Source: Ailanthus altissimus
Taxonomy: Eukaryota > Streptophyta > Magnoliopsida > Sapindales > Simaroubaceae
Assembly (NCBI GenBank): GCA_946807835.1
Contig: OX327684.1
Span: forward strand, 34,098,501-34,162,500
DNA: 64,000 bases
Direction: 5' to 3'
Under the pieces are notes generated by a model. It was not told where the DNA came from. It made no database searches and was given only the letters and a program-made list of their open reading frames with translations. The position numbers and the translations under genes were made by a program. Positions 50,601 through 60,985 of the stretch are shown piece by piece (the first letter of the stretch is position 1; each line of letters begins with the position of its first letter).

Positions 50601-53600
50601 CAACTCGGGGTCCAACTAGAAGATAACATAGAGTTACTTTACCAATGAGGGTGTACAGACTATATTAACCACCAACCAGATTAAAATACCTCAAGTTTAA
50701 AAGAATTACTAATCATTGATACATTCACAAAATCTATTGGAATAACGATAACTAAATCAAACATGTGCAAGTATACAATTGATGGTCTCAAAGATTGATC
50801 GAGAAAGGTAATAATATCTTCGTTGACAAAGGGAAAGAAGACAACCCTACTGGTAAAATTAAAGAAAAACCAGGAAAAAGAAAATAAAAGACCAGCCATT
50901 TCAAATAGTAGCTAACAATTCCCAGTAACACCACTTAACATACAAATATATAAACCAAGGACCACATTTTCTTTTATTTCAGTTCAAATTGAGAGATTCC
51001 GAAATAAAAAATTGTTAAGAGTCAACAATTATGGTTTTGGTGTGCAGATTTTTCAGCTTATTACAGCTGTGTATTACAGCTACAGCTCATTTCAGCCATG
51101 TATTACAGCTATATATTCTCTGTAGTTAGGACTTAGGTTAGTTTCTTTTTCCTATAAATTAGTGTACATTTGTTAGATAAAATACAAGAGAGATTTACTC
51201 ATACTTTGTCATGGTATCAAAGCCATTTTATCATTTCTAAACTTGTGGCCTGCATTTCCACTTTAAAATTTCTGGAAAAAGTTCCAGTTTGTTTTTTCTT
51301 TTTCTGGTCATTTTATCAATTCCAAATTTGTGGCCTGCATTGCTACTTAAAATTTCTGGAAAAAAATTCCAGTTTCCTTCTTTTTTTTCTGGCCTAAATT
51401 GCCATTTTATTTCATTCTTCTGATTCTTTTAAGGCCTGCTTTGCCATATTTTTCAGAACTATTCTTTTCTCTCAAAATTAGTCTTCCCACGCCCAGATTT
51501 TTTTTCTTTTTCTTCCACTTATGTCTAAAATCATGCTTGAGATTTCAGAATCTACCAATCAGCAAGATTATAATCTGACAGAAAGTTCAGCTTTAGTTAC
51601 AAAAGCTGTGAAATCAGATCAACAACAGTCAAATGCTTGTTCAAGCGGAGTAGGACTGTTAGAAGGACTTAGAGAAGGTAAAAAAGACTCCTTATGGTGC
51701 ACCTACTGTAAGAAGCCGCGACATAGCAAGGAAAGGTGCTAGAAACTCCATGGTAAGCCTTTAAATACTCAAAATACATCTTGGACAGCAAAGTGTAATC
51801 AGGATGCAAGTCAAGGACTGGCACATTTGACCTCGACACAATCTAAAAGTGTAAAAGAATTCTCACAAGAGCGATCTAAGTTCAATAAAGAAGAGATTGA
51901 GAAGTTGCAATATTTTATGAGGACATTAGAGAAACCTATGGGTGGTGCAGGTACTTACTCCTTGGCTTTTTCAGGTAATTTTCAGCCCTTTGCACTTAAT
52001 GTGTCAATCACAAAAGAAACTTGGATAGTAGATTCTGGGGCTACAGATCATATGACCTAATCTTCTCATGGGTTTGTATCTTATAGTCTTTGTCCTGATA
52101 ATAAGAAAATTGCTATTGCTGATGGAACATTGGTTACAGTTGCTGGTCAAGGGGATGTAGTTATAAATCAAAACCTTATTTTAAAAAATGTTATACATGT
52201 GCCAAAATTGTCTACCAATCTAGTTTCAATTCCCAAACTTACAATAGATTTGAATTGTTTTGTAACCTTTTCTTCTGCACTTCGTAAATTTCAGGACCAG
52301 AAAACGGGGACGATGATTGCAATTGCTAGGGAGAAGAATGGGCTCTACTTTCTTGAGGAATCTAGTGGGCAAAATAGTACTAAGGATCCGATTTCGTTGT
52401 CCCTGCTTTCTAAGTCTTCTCTTGCCAATAAAGATAAGATATGGTTATATCATTTTCGTCTTGGTCATCCTTCTTTCAGTATTCTTAAAATAATGTTTCC
52501 TAGTTTATTTAAAGGATTTGATTTAAGTATGTTTCATTGTGATGTTTGTGAACTTGCAAAACATAAACGTGCATCCTTTCCAATAAATAATATAAGAGCT
52601 TTAAAACCTTTTACTCTAATTCATAGCGATGTTTGGGGACCTTCTGCTTTTCATAATATCTCTGGAGCTCGTTGGTTTGTCTCGTTTATTGATGACTGCA
52701 CTCGAGTGTCATGGGTTTTTCTTTTAAAACAAAAATCAGATGTTAGTTCCACCTTTCAAAAAATTTTCCATATGGTAAAAAATCAATTTGGGGTTGGGAT
52801 AAAAAGAGTTCGGTTCGATAATGCTAGGGAATATTTTAATAAAGTATTGTCACCATTCTTTAAAGAAAAAGGAATCATTCATGAGTCCCAATGTGTCAAT
52901 ACACCACAACAAAATGGAGTGGCAGAAACGAAAAATGGTCATCTTCTAGCAGTCACTCGAGCTTTTCTTTTCTAAAAAAATGTTCTAAAGAATTATTGGG
53001 AGGAAGCTGTCTTAACCGCTACACATCTGATTAATAGATTACCCTATAAAGTTCTTAATTATAACAGCCCCATGCAACTATTTTTGAAATTTTACCGTGA
53101 CTTCAAAACGACTAATCACCTGATTCCTAGGATTTTTGGGTGTGTTTCATTTGTTCATATTCATTCAAATAACCCTGGGAAACTTGATCCAAGGGCTCTT
53201 AAGTGTATTTTTGTTGGGTATTCTTCTACACAGAAAGGGTATAAGTGTTATCATCCTCCGACAAAACGATTCTTTGTCTCTGTTGATGTAACCTTCGTTG
53301 AAAATGAAAATTACTTTTCAAATCCTTATCTTCAGGGGGAGACAACATTTATGGAAGATAAGGATAGAGATTTGTTTTTATTTGATCTTTCATACTCCTC
53401 ATCCTCACAAAATCAAAATTTGGTTCCTTTACCAAATAAATCATCATCTGTTTCTGATCCTAGTCAAGTGGCAAATGATAAACAGATTCAAAGTACTATA
53501 CGCCCATTGCAGGTATATTCAAGAAGGAAAGAGCCTGTTGTTCAACCAATGCAAGTTCTTGATTCAGAACCAATTTCTTGTACTGATAATGTTGAGGTAA

Positions 53601-56600
53601 CTCCTAACTCTGAGGATTATGATAGTAATGTGCCTATTGTTGCTAATGATGATGATCTTCTTATTGCAATTAGAAAGGGGATTAGAAAATGGACCCAACG
53701 ACCTGTATATCCATTGTCTCACTTTATATCCTATGAAAAGCTGTCTAGTGGTCATAAAAATTTTATTATCCACCTCAACACTATTACTATTCCAAAAAAT
53801 GTCTTGGAAGCTTTGGGTGGCAAAGAGTGGAAAGAAACTATGAAGGTTAAAATGGATGCTCTTGAGAAGAACAAAACCTGGGACTTGGTGGAACTACCGC
53901 CAAGAAAGAAGTTAGTGGGATGTAAATGGGTCTTCACCGTGAAATATAAGGCAGATGGATCACTTGAACGATACAAAGCAACGTTAGTAGCAAAGGGGTA
54001 TACTCAAACTTATGGGATAGATTATCTTGAAACATTTACTCCTATTGCAAAAATGAATACAGTAAGAATATTATTATCTTTAGCTGCTAATCGTGGTTGA
54101 GTTTGCAGCAGTTTGATGTAAAAAATGCCTTTCTACATGGTGATCTTAATGAAAAAATCTATATGGAGATACCTCCAGGGTTTGAGTCAGAAAAGAACAA
54201 GGTGTGTAAGTTAAAAAATGCATTATATAGCTTAAAACAGTCTCCCAGGGCTTGGTTTGGCAGATTTGCTAGAGTAATGCATGCTTTGGGTTTCAAACAA
54301 AGTCAAGGTGATCACACATTGTTTATCAAACATTCCTCTTCAGGAGGAGTTACAGCTCTCTTAGTCTATGTGGATGACATAGTGGTAACTGGAGATGACT
54401 TGCAAGGAATGAAAACACTGGAAAAGTGTTTATTGCAAGAATTTGAGATTAAAGAACTCGGCAAGTTAAAATACTTCATCGGCATTGAAGTATCTCACTC
54501 TCAACATGGGATCTTTATATCACAGCAGAAATATGTGTTAGATCTTTTAACTGAGACAGGGAAACTAGGGTGTAAACCAGTGGAGACACCCATTGAACCA
54601 AATCACAAACTTTGTGAAGCACCAAAAGATGCAATGGTAGATAGAGAATTCTATCAAAGATTGGTTGGCAAATTAATCTATCTTTCCCATACCAAACCAG
54701 ACATAGCCTATGCTGTAGGAGTGGTGAGTCAATTCATAGACAACCCAAAAGAAGTACACCTTCAAGCAACACATCGAATTCTACAGTACTTAAAAGGTAC
54801 TCCAGGAAAGGGAGTGTTGTTTAGAAGAGGTAATGAATTGATAGTGGAAGCATACACGGATGCAGATTATGCTGAATCAGTTGATGATAGAAGATCAACT
54901 TCAAGCTATTGCACATTCCTTGGAGGCAATCTTGTAACGTGGAGAAGCAAGAAGCAAAATGTGGTAGCAAGATCAAGTGCAGAAGCTGAGTTCAGAGCCA
55001 TGGCATTAGGAGTTTGTGAACTTTTATGGTTGAAAATAATCTTGGAAGATTTGAAGATTGCGTAGGAAGAACCTATGAAACTATATTGTGATAATAAGTT
55101 AGCAATTAATATCGCACACAATCCAGTACAACATAACCGCACCAAGCATGTGGAAGTAGATAGACATTTTATAAAGGAGAAGTTAGAGTGGAATGATTTG
55201 TACTCCATTTGTGTCAACCGAAGGTCAACTTGCAGATGTATTAACTAAAGGATTAAATGGTTCTGCATTCCAATCTATTGTTGGCAAGCTGGGAATGGAA
55301 AATATCCACTCACCAGCTTGAAGGGGAGTGTTAGAGTCAACAATTATGGTTTTGGTGTGCGGATTTTTCAGCTTATTACAACTGTGTATTACAGCTCATT
55401 CCAGCTGTGTATTACAACTTATTACAGCTGTGTATTACAGCTCATTTCAACCATATATTACAGTGTGTATTACAACTTATTACAGCTGTGTATTACAGCT
55501 CATTTCAACCATATATTACAGCTGTGTATTACAACTCATTTCAACCATATATTATACAGCTATGTATTCTCTGTAATTAAGACTTAGGTTAGTTTCTTTT
55601 TCCTATAAATTAGTGTATATTTGTTAGATGAAATACAAGAGAGATTTACTAATACTTTGTCAAAAATACATAAAGATCATATAACATAATTAGACGAAGG
55701 AAACCATATGATTGAAGAAACAAAAGGCACAAGATACTTGCATGTCCTTGTCAATAGTCAATACTAACTACATTCTACAAAACCACAACATAAAGACCCT
55801 TTACTGTAAATGGTACATACCTGCAGGAAATCCTCCTGCTTAAAAGGGTCAACACCAGGAGATGGATACCAAACCTGTAAAAGTGAACTTCCAGCAAGAT
55901 TCTATGTCAGAAGAGTATAAGTGACACAGAGGTGAAAATTTTATGATGTCAAAATCAGAATTAGAAGGACATCACAAAAGAATAACGATGGAACTTGAGA
56001 GTCAGTTACCTGCATTCCTCGGAATCCGTAATCCAACCATGAAACTTCTTCAATTAGACTTGTCTTCTCCTCTGATTGGCCACAAGTAACCCAAAATAAT
56101 TCAACAGAATCAGTAAGCTCCCTTTCCCGTCCATCATCCAAATCCAGAAGTGAAAGCTCCCCATTTGCTCTCAAAATCAAACATCTACCAAGGATGCATC
56201 CATTTAGAGGCATATAGTGCACAGAAAGTAGTAATTATCTTCATAGATCATACCTTGCAGGCTCCCTGACAAGCAAATCTGATGAAGACGAAACATGGTT
56301 GTTTAAAGCACATTCTCTGGGAACCTGCTCAGGGATAAAGTGCATAGCAGCTGGATGGCTCTTCGCAGTCATGATTGAAAGTTCACGTACTGTAGAAAGC
56401 TGTTTGTCATGTTATCACTTAAAAATGCATGAAGAATAAAGTTTCATTATAGGAAATCTCATTAAGAGTGCAAATTGAAACCTCACAACACAAAGCTATA
56501 TGGAAATTAGTTGTTATTCAGCATCTCTAATTGAATTCTTAAAAACCATCTCTGAGACATTCCTTTACCTGAAGGTCTGGAGTGTTAAAAGGTGTCAATT

Positions 56601-59600
56601 CACCAGATAATTTCACATGGAATATGTGGACATCAAATGGGCGATAGGTCACAAGAATATACTCTTGGTAGACATCCATCACCATTGGTTTGGTAAGCAA
56701 TGGTTTCTGACAAAGTAATGAACTCTGATCAAGGTGATATCTTGGGTAGAAAAGTAGTTCATACCTGCAATGAATCAAAGACTTCAACTTAGTGAGCACC
56801 CTTCATAACCAAATAAGAAAACATTGCTCCATGGGCAAAAGAACAAGTGCTTTAGCAATCAGCAACCCAGCGCCAAGGCTCACCCAGATATTCCATCTAT
56901 CACCATCCATGTATTTAGGAAAACTATTCTAATATTATGATTGAGAAAAAGACAACTTTAGAGAATCAATGATAGAATGCATAAATAAAGATCAATATCT
57001 TACATGTTAGAAGAATTGATATGGTTACAGACAACAATGATCTTCCCCAGCCACAACAAACCTTTACACTGAATTTTCTGTTCCTGAGTGATATCTCCAA
57101 ACATTCGCCACTTTTTCAGCCGCATATCATATAAGATTAACCCATGAAAACCGGCAACTGCTAAGCACATTCCATCCTTGCTAGCAGCCACATGTTGGAC
57201 TGGCCAATTTTGGGAGATATAAGAAACCTGGGTGATGAAAAATATATGAGAGATGCCTATAAAATAGCAACAAGAAACAATATAAAGATAGTATTTTCAG
57301 TGAGTAACTGGAAGATTTAGATGTAGAAGTCTAAGTTCATCAGTATCTTCCGACTGCACAACTAGCAATCTATCTTCACCATAAATTACTTGACGAACAT
57401 ATGTCATGCCAGAAACCCCTCTGTTAAGGCAACATTTGCCGAAAGAAAACGCAAGAATTCGCTCTGAAGATCCTTCTTCAATTGCATAAAGCTTATATCC
57501 ATACTCATCCCACTGCAGCGTCGAGGTGCCACTCATCAGTGGCTCATATTTACAGTCCTGGTTTGGCTTAACAATTGGAGAAGATACAGAACTTAAACCG
57601 ACTTGACGGATTGTTGACATCAGACGACAACCAGAGACAGACCAAACTGTAAGCCCTCTCGACTTCCACCCAACAGCAAAAACAGAATTATCAGGTGTCC
57701 ATGCAATACAACTGACAGGACCAGTGTCATCCATAGAATATCTGCAGAGTACAAAATAAACTTCTCTCACTCATCATGAAATAAAGACTGAAAATTAATG
57801 ACATAGACTTCGAGCAATAAACTATCAATTATGCACAGAAACAAGTAAAATTCTTGACATTGTTTAATGGATTTCCATAACAAGAAGATAGATATAATGG
57901 GAAGTGGAGGACACTCAAACATCGAGATAATGCACCGTAGAGGAAAAAATATGCCACATAGATGGTTTATTGGCTTACCCCCAGTCATACAAAGAGACAG
58001 TACGAATGAGTGATGCTGATTCTGCCAGGTCATATAGTTCAACAATTCCTCTTCTGGTACCAACAGCAAGGATTTGTTGCTCGGGAGCTACTGAAACACA
58101 TGCAGTGTCACCAGAACCCAATTCTTTTTCAATTTTAATGGATTCTGCTTGCTTTAAACCTTTCTTGCTCACAGTGCATGAAATAAGTTGTCCAATGGAA
58201 TACAAAACAAAAAGCAACCGCATAGGAAGGCAAAGCTCCAGCTGGATGATAATGGCCCTTGTAGAGAATTTATTATCAGACACCAAAGCTCCAGAAGCCT
58301 CCTTAGAAGCAAGACCATTACTTGAAGAATGTGGAGAGAAAGTAACTACACTATTATCTTGTGGAAAGTGGTCGAGTTCAAAAGCTCCATAGAACTGCAG
58401 AAAGAACATAATAAAACATTGAACCGCAAATGAAATTTACTAAATTGTCCGAGTTCAGATGAGTGGTGACCAAATAATTACTCTAAAACAAAATTGGTGG
58501 ATTACACTGTAAGTTCAAAACTGCTAATGCAATCATATTCAGATTACCTCCCCCTTCCATGAGATACTATATAAAGATCCATCTGAAAGTCCAAGTAGCA
58601 TATATTTGTTATCACTCACAATATTGCTCCTGAAGAAAATCATATAACAAGACAAGCAAGATCAGACTTGAGAAGGATTACACACTATCAAAGCACTGAC
58701 ATAAAGAGTAAACATACAACATCTCTACCATCAGAAAACCGCAAAAGAAGTGTAAATGAGTAGAGGCATGAACTTAAAATAAATGGAGAATTTTTCATTG
58801 ATTACATGTAATATGGACTACATAATGTTTGGTTCCATTAAATATAGAATCTGAAATTCATTAAATTCAATCAACTAAAATAAACTTGTAAATACTGGTA
58901 CCAAAACTCAAATACACCTTGATTTCTATATCACTGGAGTTTAAGCCAACACAGAAAACCGACCACCCAAAAATAGAACAAGGGACAGGAACAGAAAGAT
59001 ATAGGAATAGATTAGCATTGGTACTTACACTGACAAGCCCTTTTCAGCAAAAGGCAACTGCTCATTAAGAAGACAAGAGATGTTAACTAATGACAAACCA
59101 GAAGGCTGCTTTCCTCCAATTAGTATTCTTTTCTCTGTAAACTGGACCTTGAAAACATGAAGATATAAAGACGACGTCTGCCAACCAAAACAAAACACTT
59201 GAGAAGTCACATAACAAAACATTTGCTTTATAGCAAAAATAAAAGAAGCAAAAATCATAATAAGAATTCATATCATATGTGCAAAAGAGACAACAAGTTT
59301 TATCATTCTAAACACAGTAGCTATGCAAACAACAACATACATTAAGCGGTGATCTAAACATAACCATAGAAGTAGTAAATAGTAACGGGAAGCAGTTAAA
59401 TTGAACTTACTGAGTTGTCTAATTCTAATTTAAACAATGTCGAAGTATTTTCAACACAATGATCAAGAAATCACACATATAACTATGCAACTAAAGCTAG
59501 CGATCGAATCAAATTAAAACTTACAATAACAGCAATCAATTTCGCGTCTGGGCTCCATACAGCCTGCAAGTTCTCGCCCTCACTTTGAACCGACTCCGAA

Positions 59601-59864
59601 TCCCTCTTATATTTCCCTAACCTCAGTTTATGCTGCAATTAATCACAATCGACAAGATCACTCCACAAAGCCAAAACCCTAAATTACTAAATACGCACAT
59701 AAATGTTAAAGAAATACCTGCAGGCAGCTCCAGAGCTCGATATGAGAAGGAGAAACGACGAGTAATAATCCATTGATGATTTTCAAGTATATAATCTGCT
59801 GAGACGAAGGGCACAATCCTTGTTCCAGTGGGATCACCTGCGGCCATCCGTATGCCATGTACAT
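44686..59864 (-). CDS. RIC1: RIC1 homologue (RAB6A-GEF complex partner protein 1)
   Basis: Twenty-three exons on the minus strand: 59864-59718, 59632-59525, 59177-59029, 58629-58548, 58394-57979, 57741-57309, 57227-57004, 56764-56569, 56399-56254, 56184-56010, 55874-55821, 50615-50436, 49309-49197, 48852-48670, 48014-47957, 47724-47665, 47570-47529, 47435-47308, 47211-47076, 46989-46912, 46341-46225, 44927-44865, 44772-44686. All GT-AG and in phase, giving 1124 residues, the plant RIC1 length. The N-terminal 500 residues are WD40-like (for example [24 protein letters not shown]). The RIC1 domain begins near residue 711 ([15 protein letters not shown]). In yeast and animals Ric1 with Rgp1 activates Ypt6/Rab6 at the Golgi; the plant role is inferred. 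Start: [13 protein letters not shown], with a second in-frame ATG two codons later. Intron 11 holds a copia element, yet the splice sites remain intact. Confidence 0.95.
45345..45955. mobile_element. MITE-like DNA transposon in the RIC1 intron between exons 21 and 22
   Basis: The left end reads AGAACCTCAATAAAACAC. The right end, on the opposite strand, reads AGAACTTCGATAAATTAAT, an imperfect terminal inverted repeat. Inside each end are repeated ATTAATTAAT / AATTTATCGA words, and the right part has GGCCCCAAGTCGAGACCGG. This is typical of a common plant MITE family with AACCTCTATAAATTAATA ends. I could not find a clean target duplication, so the insertion is old. Confidence 0.65.
51013..51211 (+). 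repeat. 5' LTR (199 bp) of the intronic copia element
   Basis: TGTTAAGAG...TTTGTCA. Holds a short TTACAGCTGTGTATTACAGCT stretch that is greatly expanded in the 3' LTR. Ends directly before the primer binding site. Confidence 0.95.
51225..51395 (+). repeat. Two direct repeats of about 85 bp in the copia leader
   Basis: TTTATCA(T/A)TTC, then TTGTGGCCTGCATT, then AAAATTTCTGGAAAAA and TTCCAGTTT occur at 51225-51308 and again at 51309-51395. They lie between the primer binding site and the first coding text. Confidence 0.85.
51521..52060 (+). pseudogene. Shortened gag tail, zinc knuckle and protease of the copia element
   Basis: Only about 60 residues precede the CCHC knuckle ([14 protein letters not shown]), so the main gag domain of some 250-300 residues has been lost. 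A stop follows the knuckle at 51740-51742. The text then continues in the next stretch to the protease active site [12 protein letters not shown], where another stop lies at about 52058. Not functional. Confidence 0.85.
52130..52975 (+). pseudogene. Copia GAG-pre-integrase and integrase region
   Basis: About 280 residues: the GAG-pre-integrase zinc motif ([19 protein letters not shown]), then the integrase catalytic core with [18 protein letters not shown], the DNAREY block and PQQNGVAE. The frame ends in a stop at about 52973 inside the core's last helix. The original text resumes after it. Confidence 0.88.
53072..54100 (+). pseudogene. Copia integrase C-terminus and reverse transcriptase start
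   Basis: Starts with [11 protein letters not shown] and [15 protein letters not shown], the copia integrase end. A variable linker of about 150 residues follows, then the reverse transcriptase N-terminal part: [51 protein letters not shown] stop near 54098 separates it from the next block. Confidence 0.88.
54097..55217 (+). pseudogene. Copia reverse transcriptase palm and RNase H
   Basis: Carries [24 protein letters not shown] and the catalytic YVDD at bases 54367-54378. RNase H follows: [32 protein letters not shown] and, after a stop at about 55063, the CDNKLAI and [12 protein letters not shown] blocks. A further frame change lies near 55200. The element is therefore inactive, though most motifs survive, so it is not very old. 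Confidence 0.9.
55329..55662 (+). repeat. 3' LTR (334 bp) of the intronic copia element, expanded
   Basis: Same ends as the 5' LTR but 135 bases longer. The difference is a tandem expansion at 55375-55560 of units built from GTGTATTACAGCTCATTTCA and CCATATATTACAGCT. Confidence 0.95.
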
Positions 59865-59910
59865 TTTGTTCTAATTGATTTTCCTGATTGAATTAGTATG
59901 TTTTGTTAAA

Positions 59911-59983
59911 TGAGATCTACAGATTTATGAGATCTGAAATGGCTGTGAGCATTTTCCAGGCAGATCTCACGTCGTAGATCTCA
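59911..59983. promoter_or_regulatory. Nested inverted repeat at the RIC1 promoter/leader
   Basis: Outer arms TGAGATCTAC (59911-59920) and GTAGATCTCA (59974-59983), inner arms TGAGATCTG (59928-59936) and CAGATCTCA (59961-59969). All pair exactly, and each contains the palindrome AGATCT. It lies 47-119 bases upstream of the RIC1 start codon. Confidence 0.8.
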
Positions 59984-60642
59984 CGGGAAATATTGGTTTT
60001 TTTTTTTTTTTACATTGTTGAAGTTGTTATTAGTGGGAAAATTGATGTTGTACCATAAATTGATGTTGACGTGGAAGCTAAGTAGGTGGCTCCGATCTGA
60101 TGTGGCGAGGTTTTTTGTATTGGAATAAATGCTGCACCGTCTCGATGACCGTACGAGATTTCTCCCCTTTGCGAAGATCTTTCTTTAGTTTAGAGTTTTA
60201 ATAAAAAATAGCCTTTTTTAAGGGTTTTATCATTTTTTAGCATAAATTAATTATACTAATAAAAACTCAACTACACAACCTCCATGCACTTATACTTTCA
60301 ACGCAAAACAAAAAAAAAAAAAACCCTTAAAACAACTATATCAATCACTCTCTTTATAATAAATTCACAATATATATAAAAAAAATTCAAACTATATTCT
60401 TAACTTAACTTACATTACACAATTTTTATTTTTATTTTTGTTCTCGTATATATCAATTGTTTGTAATGTTAAAAAAAATATTAGTTTAGTGAATGGTGAA
60501 TAAATAAACATTATTTAGATTAAAAAAATAGTGAAAGTTGCAATAACCCTCGACATTGGAGTCAGCGATTTACAGCTAAAAATATTAATTACTTAGACAC
60601 GTGTTTGGAAATCAAGTGTTTTAAGAACACTCACGAATATAC
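59984..60642. other. Intergenic DNA upstream of RIC1
   Basis: No gene seen. T-runs at about 59996-60013 and A-runs at about 60308-60323. Probably contains the RIC1 promoter at its left end. Confidence 0.4.
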
Positions 60643-60985
60643 TGAGCAAGTTATAATTGAAAATAAATCTTATTCGACACTTTTATCAAACGCTCTTAAA
60701 ATACTTTTATTTTTATTTTGCTCGAGAGAAATATTGAGCACGTTATAACTTAAATCTCATTTCGCTCGACAATCGTACTCGGCACTTGAAATATTCCAAT
60801 TTTAATTTAGCTCAACAATGGTGTTGAGTAATTTATAACTAACATTGGCATTAGCTCAACACTTGTATTCGACGTACATATTTACATTTGATGCTTTTTT
60901 TGCTGGACAACAAAGTTGTGAAAACTTGTTAAGCTAAAACTTAAATTTACTCAACAATAGTGCTCAATAATTCTGATGATAGGGT
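60643..60985. repeat. Decayed tandem repeat, about 90 bp period
   Basis: Units start at 60643 (TGAGCAAGTTATAA), 60734 (TGAGCACGTTATAAC), 60824 (TGAGTAATTTATAAC) and about 60919 (TGAAAACTTGTTAAG). Each unit goes on with CTCGAC/CTCAACA(A) words roughly 30-40 and 75-85 bases later. The pattern resembles sub-terminal repeats of a DNA transposon, but no termini were found. Confidence 0.75.

Larger units (their letters stand above)
51013..55662 (+). mobile_element. Complete-ended Ty1-copia element in RIC1 intron 11 (antisense)
   Basis: Two LTRs (51013-51211 and 55329-55662) with TG...CA ends, flanked by the same 5 bases AAAAT at 51008-51012 and 55663-55667, a perfect target duplication. A primer binding site TGGTATCAAAGC (51212-51223) follows the left LTR, and a purine tract (GAAGGGGAG, 55320-55328) precedes the right one. 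The order protease-integrase-RT-RNase H is Ty1-copia. Stops occur at several points, and most of gag is missing, so it cannot move by itself. It sits opposite to RIC1 transcription in an intron that would be about 550 bases without it. Confidence 0.97.
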
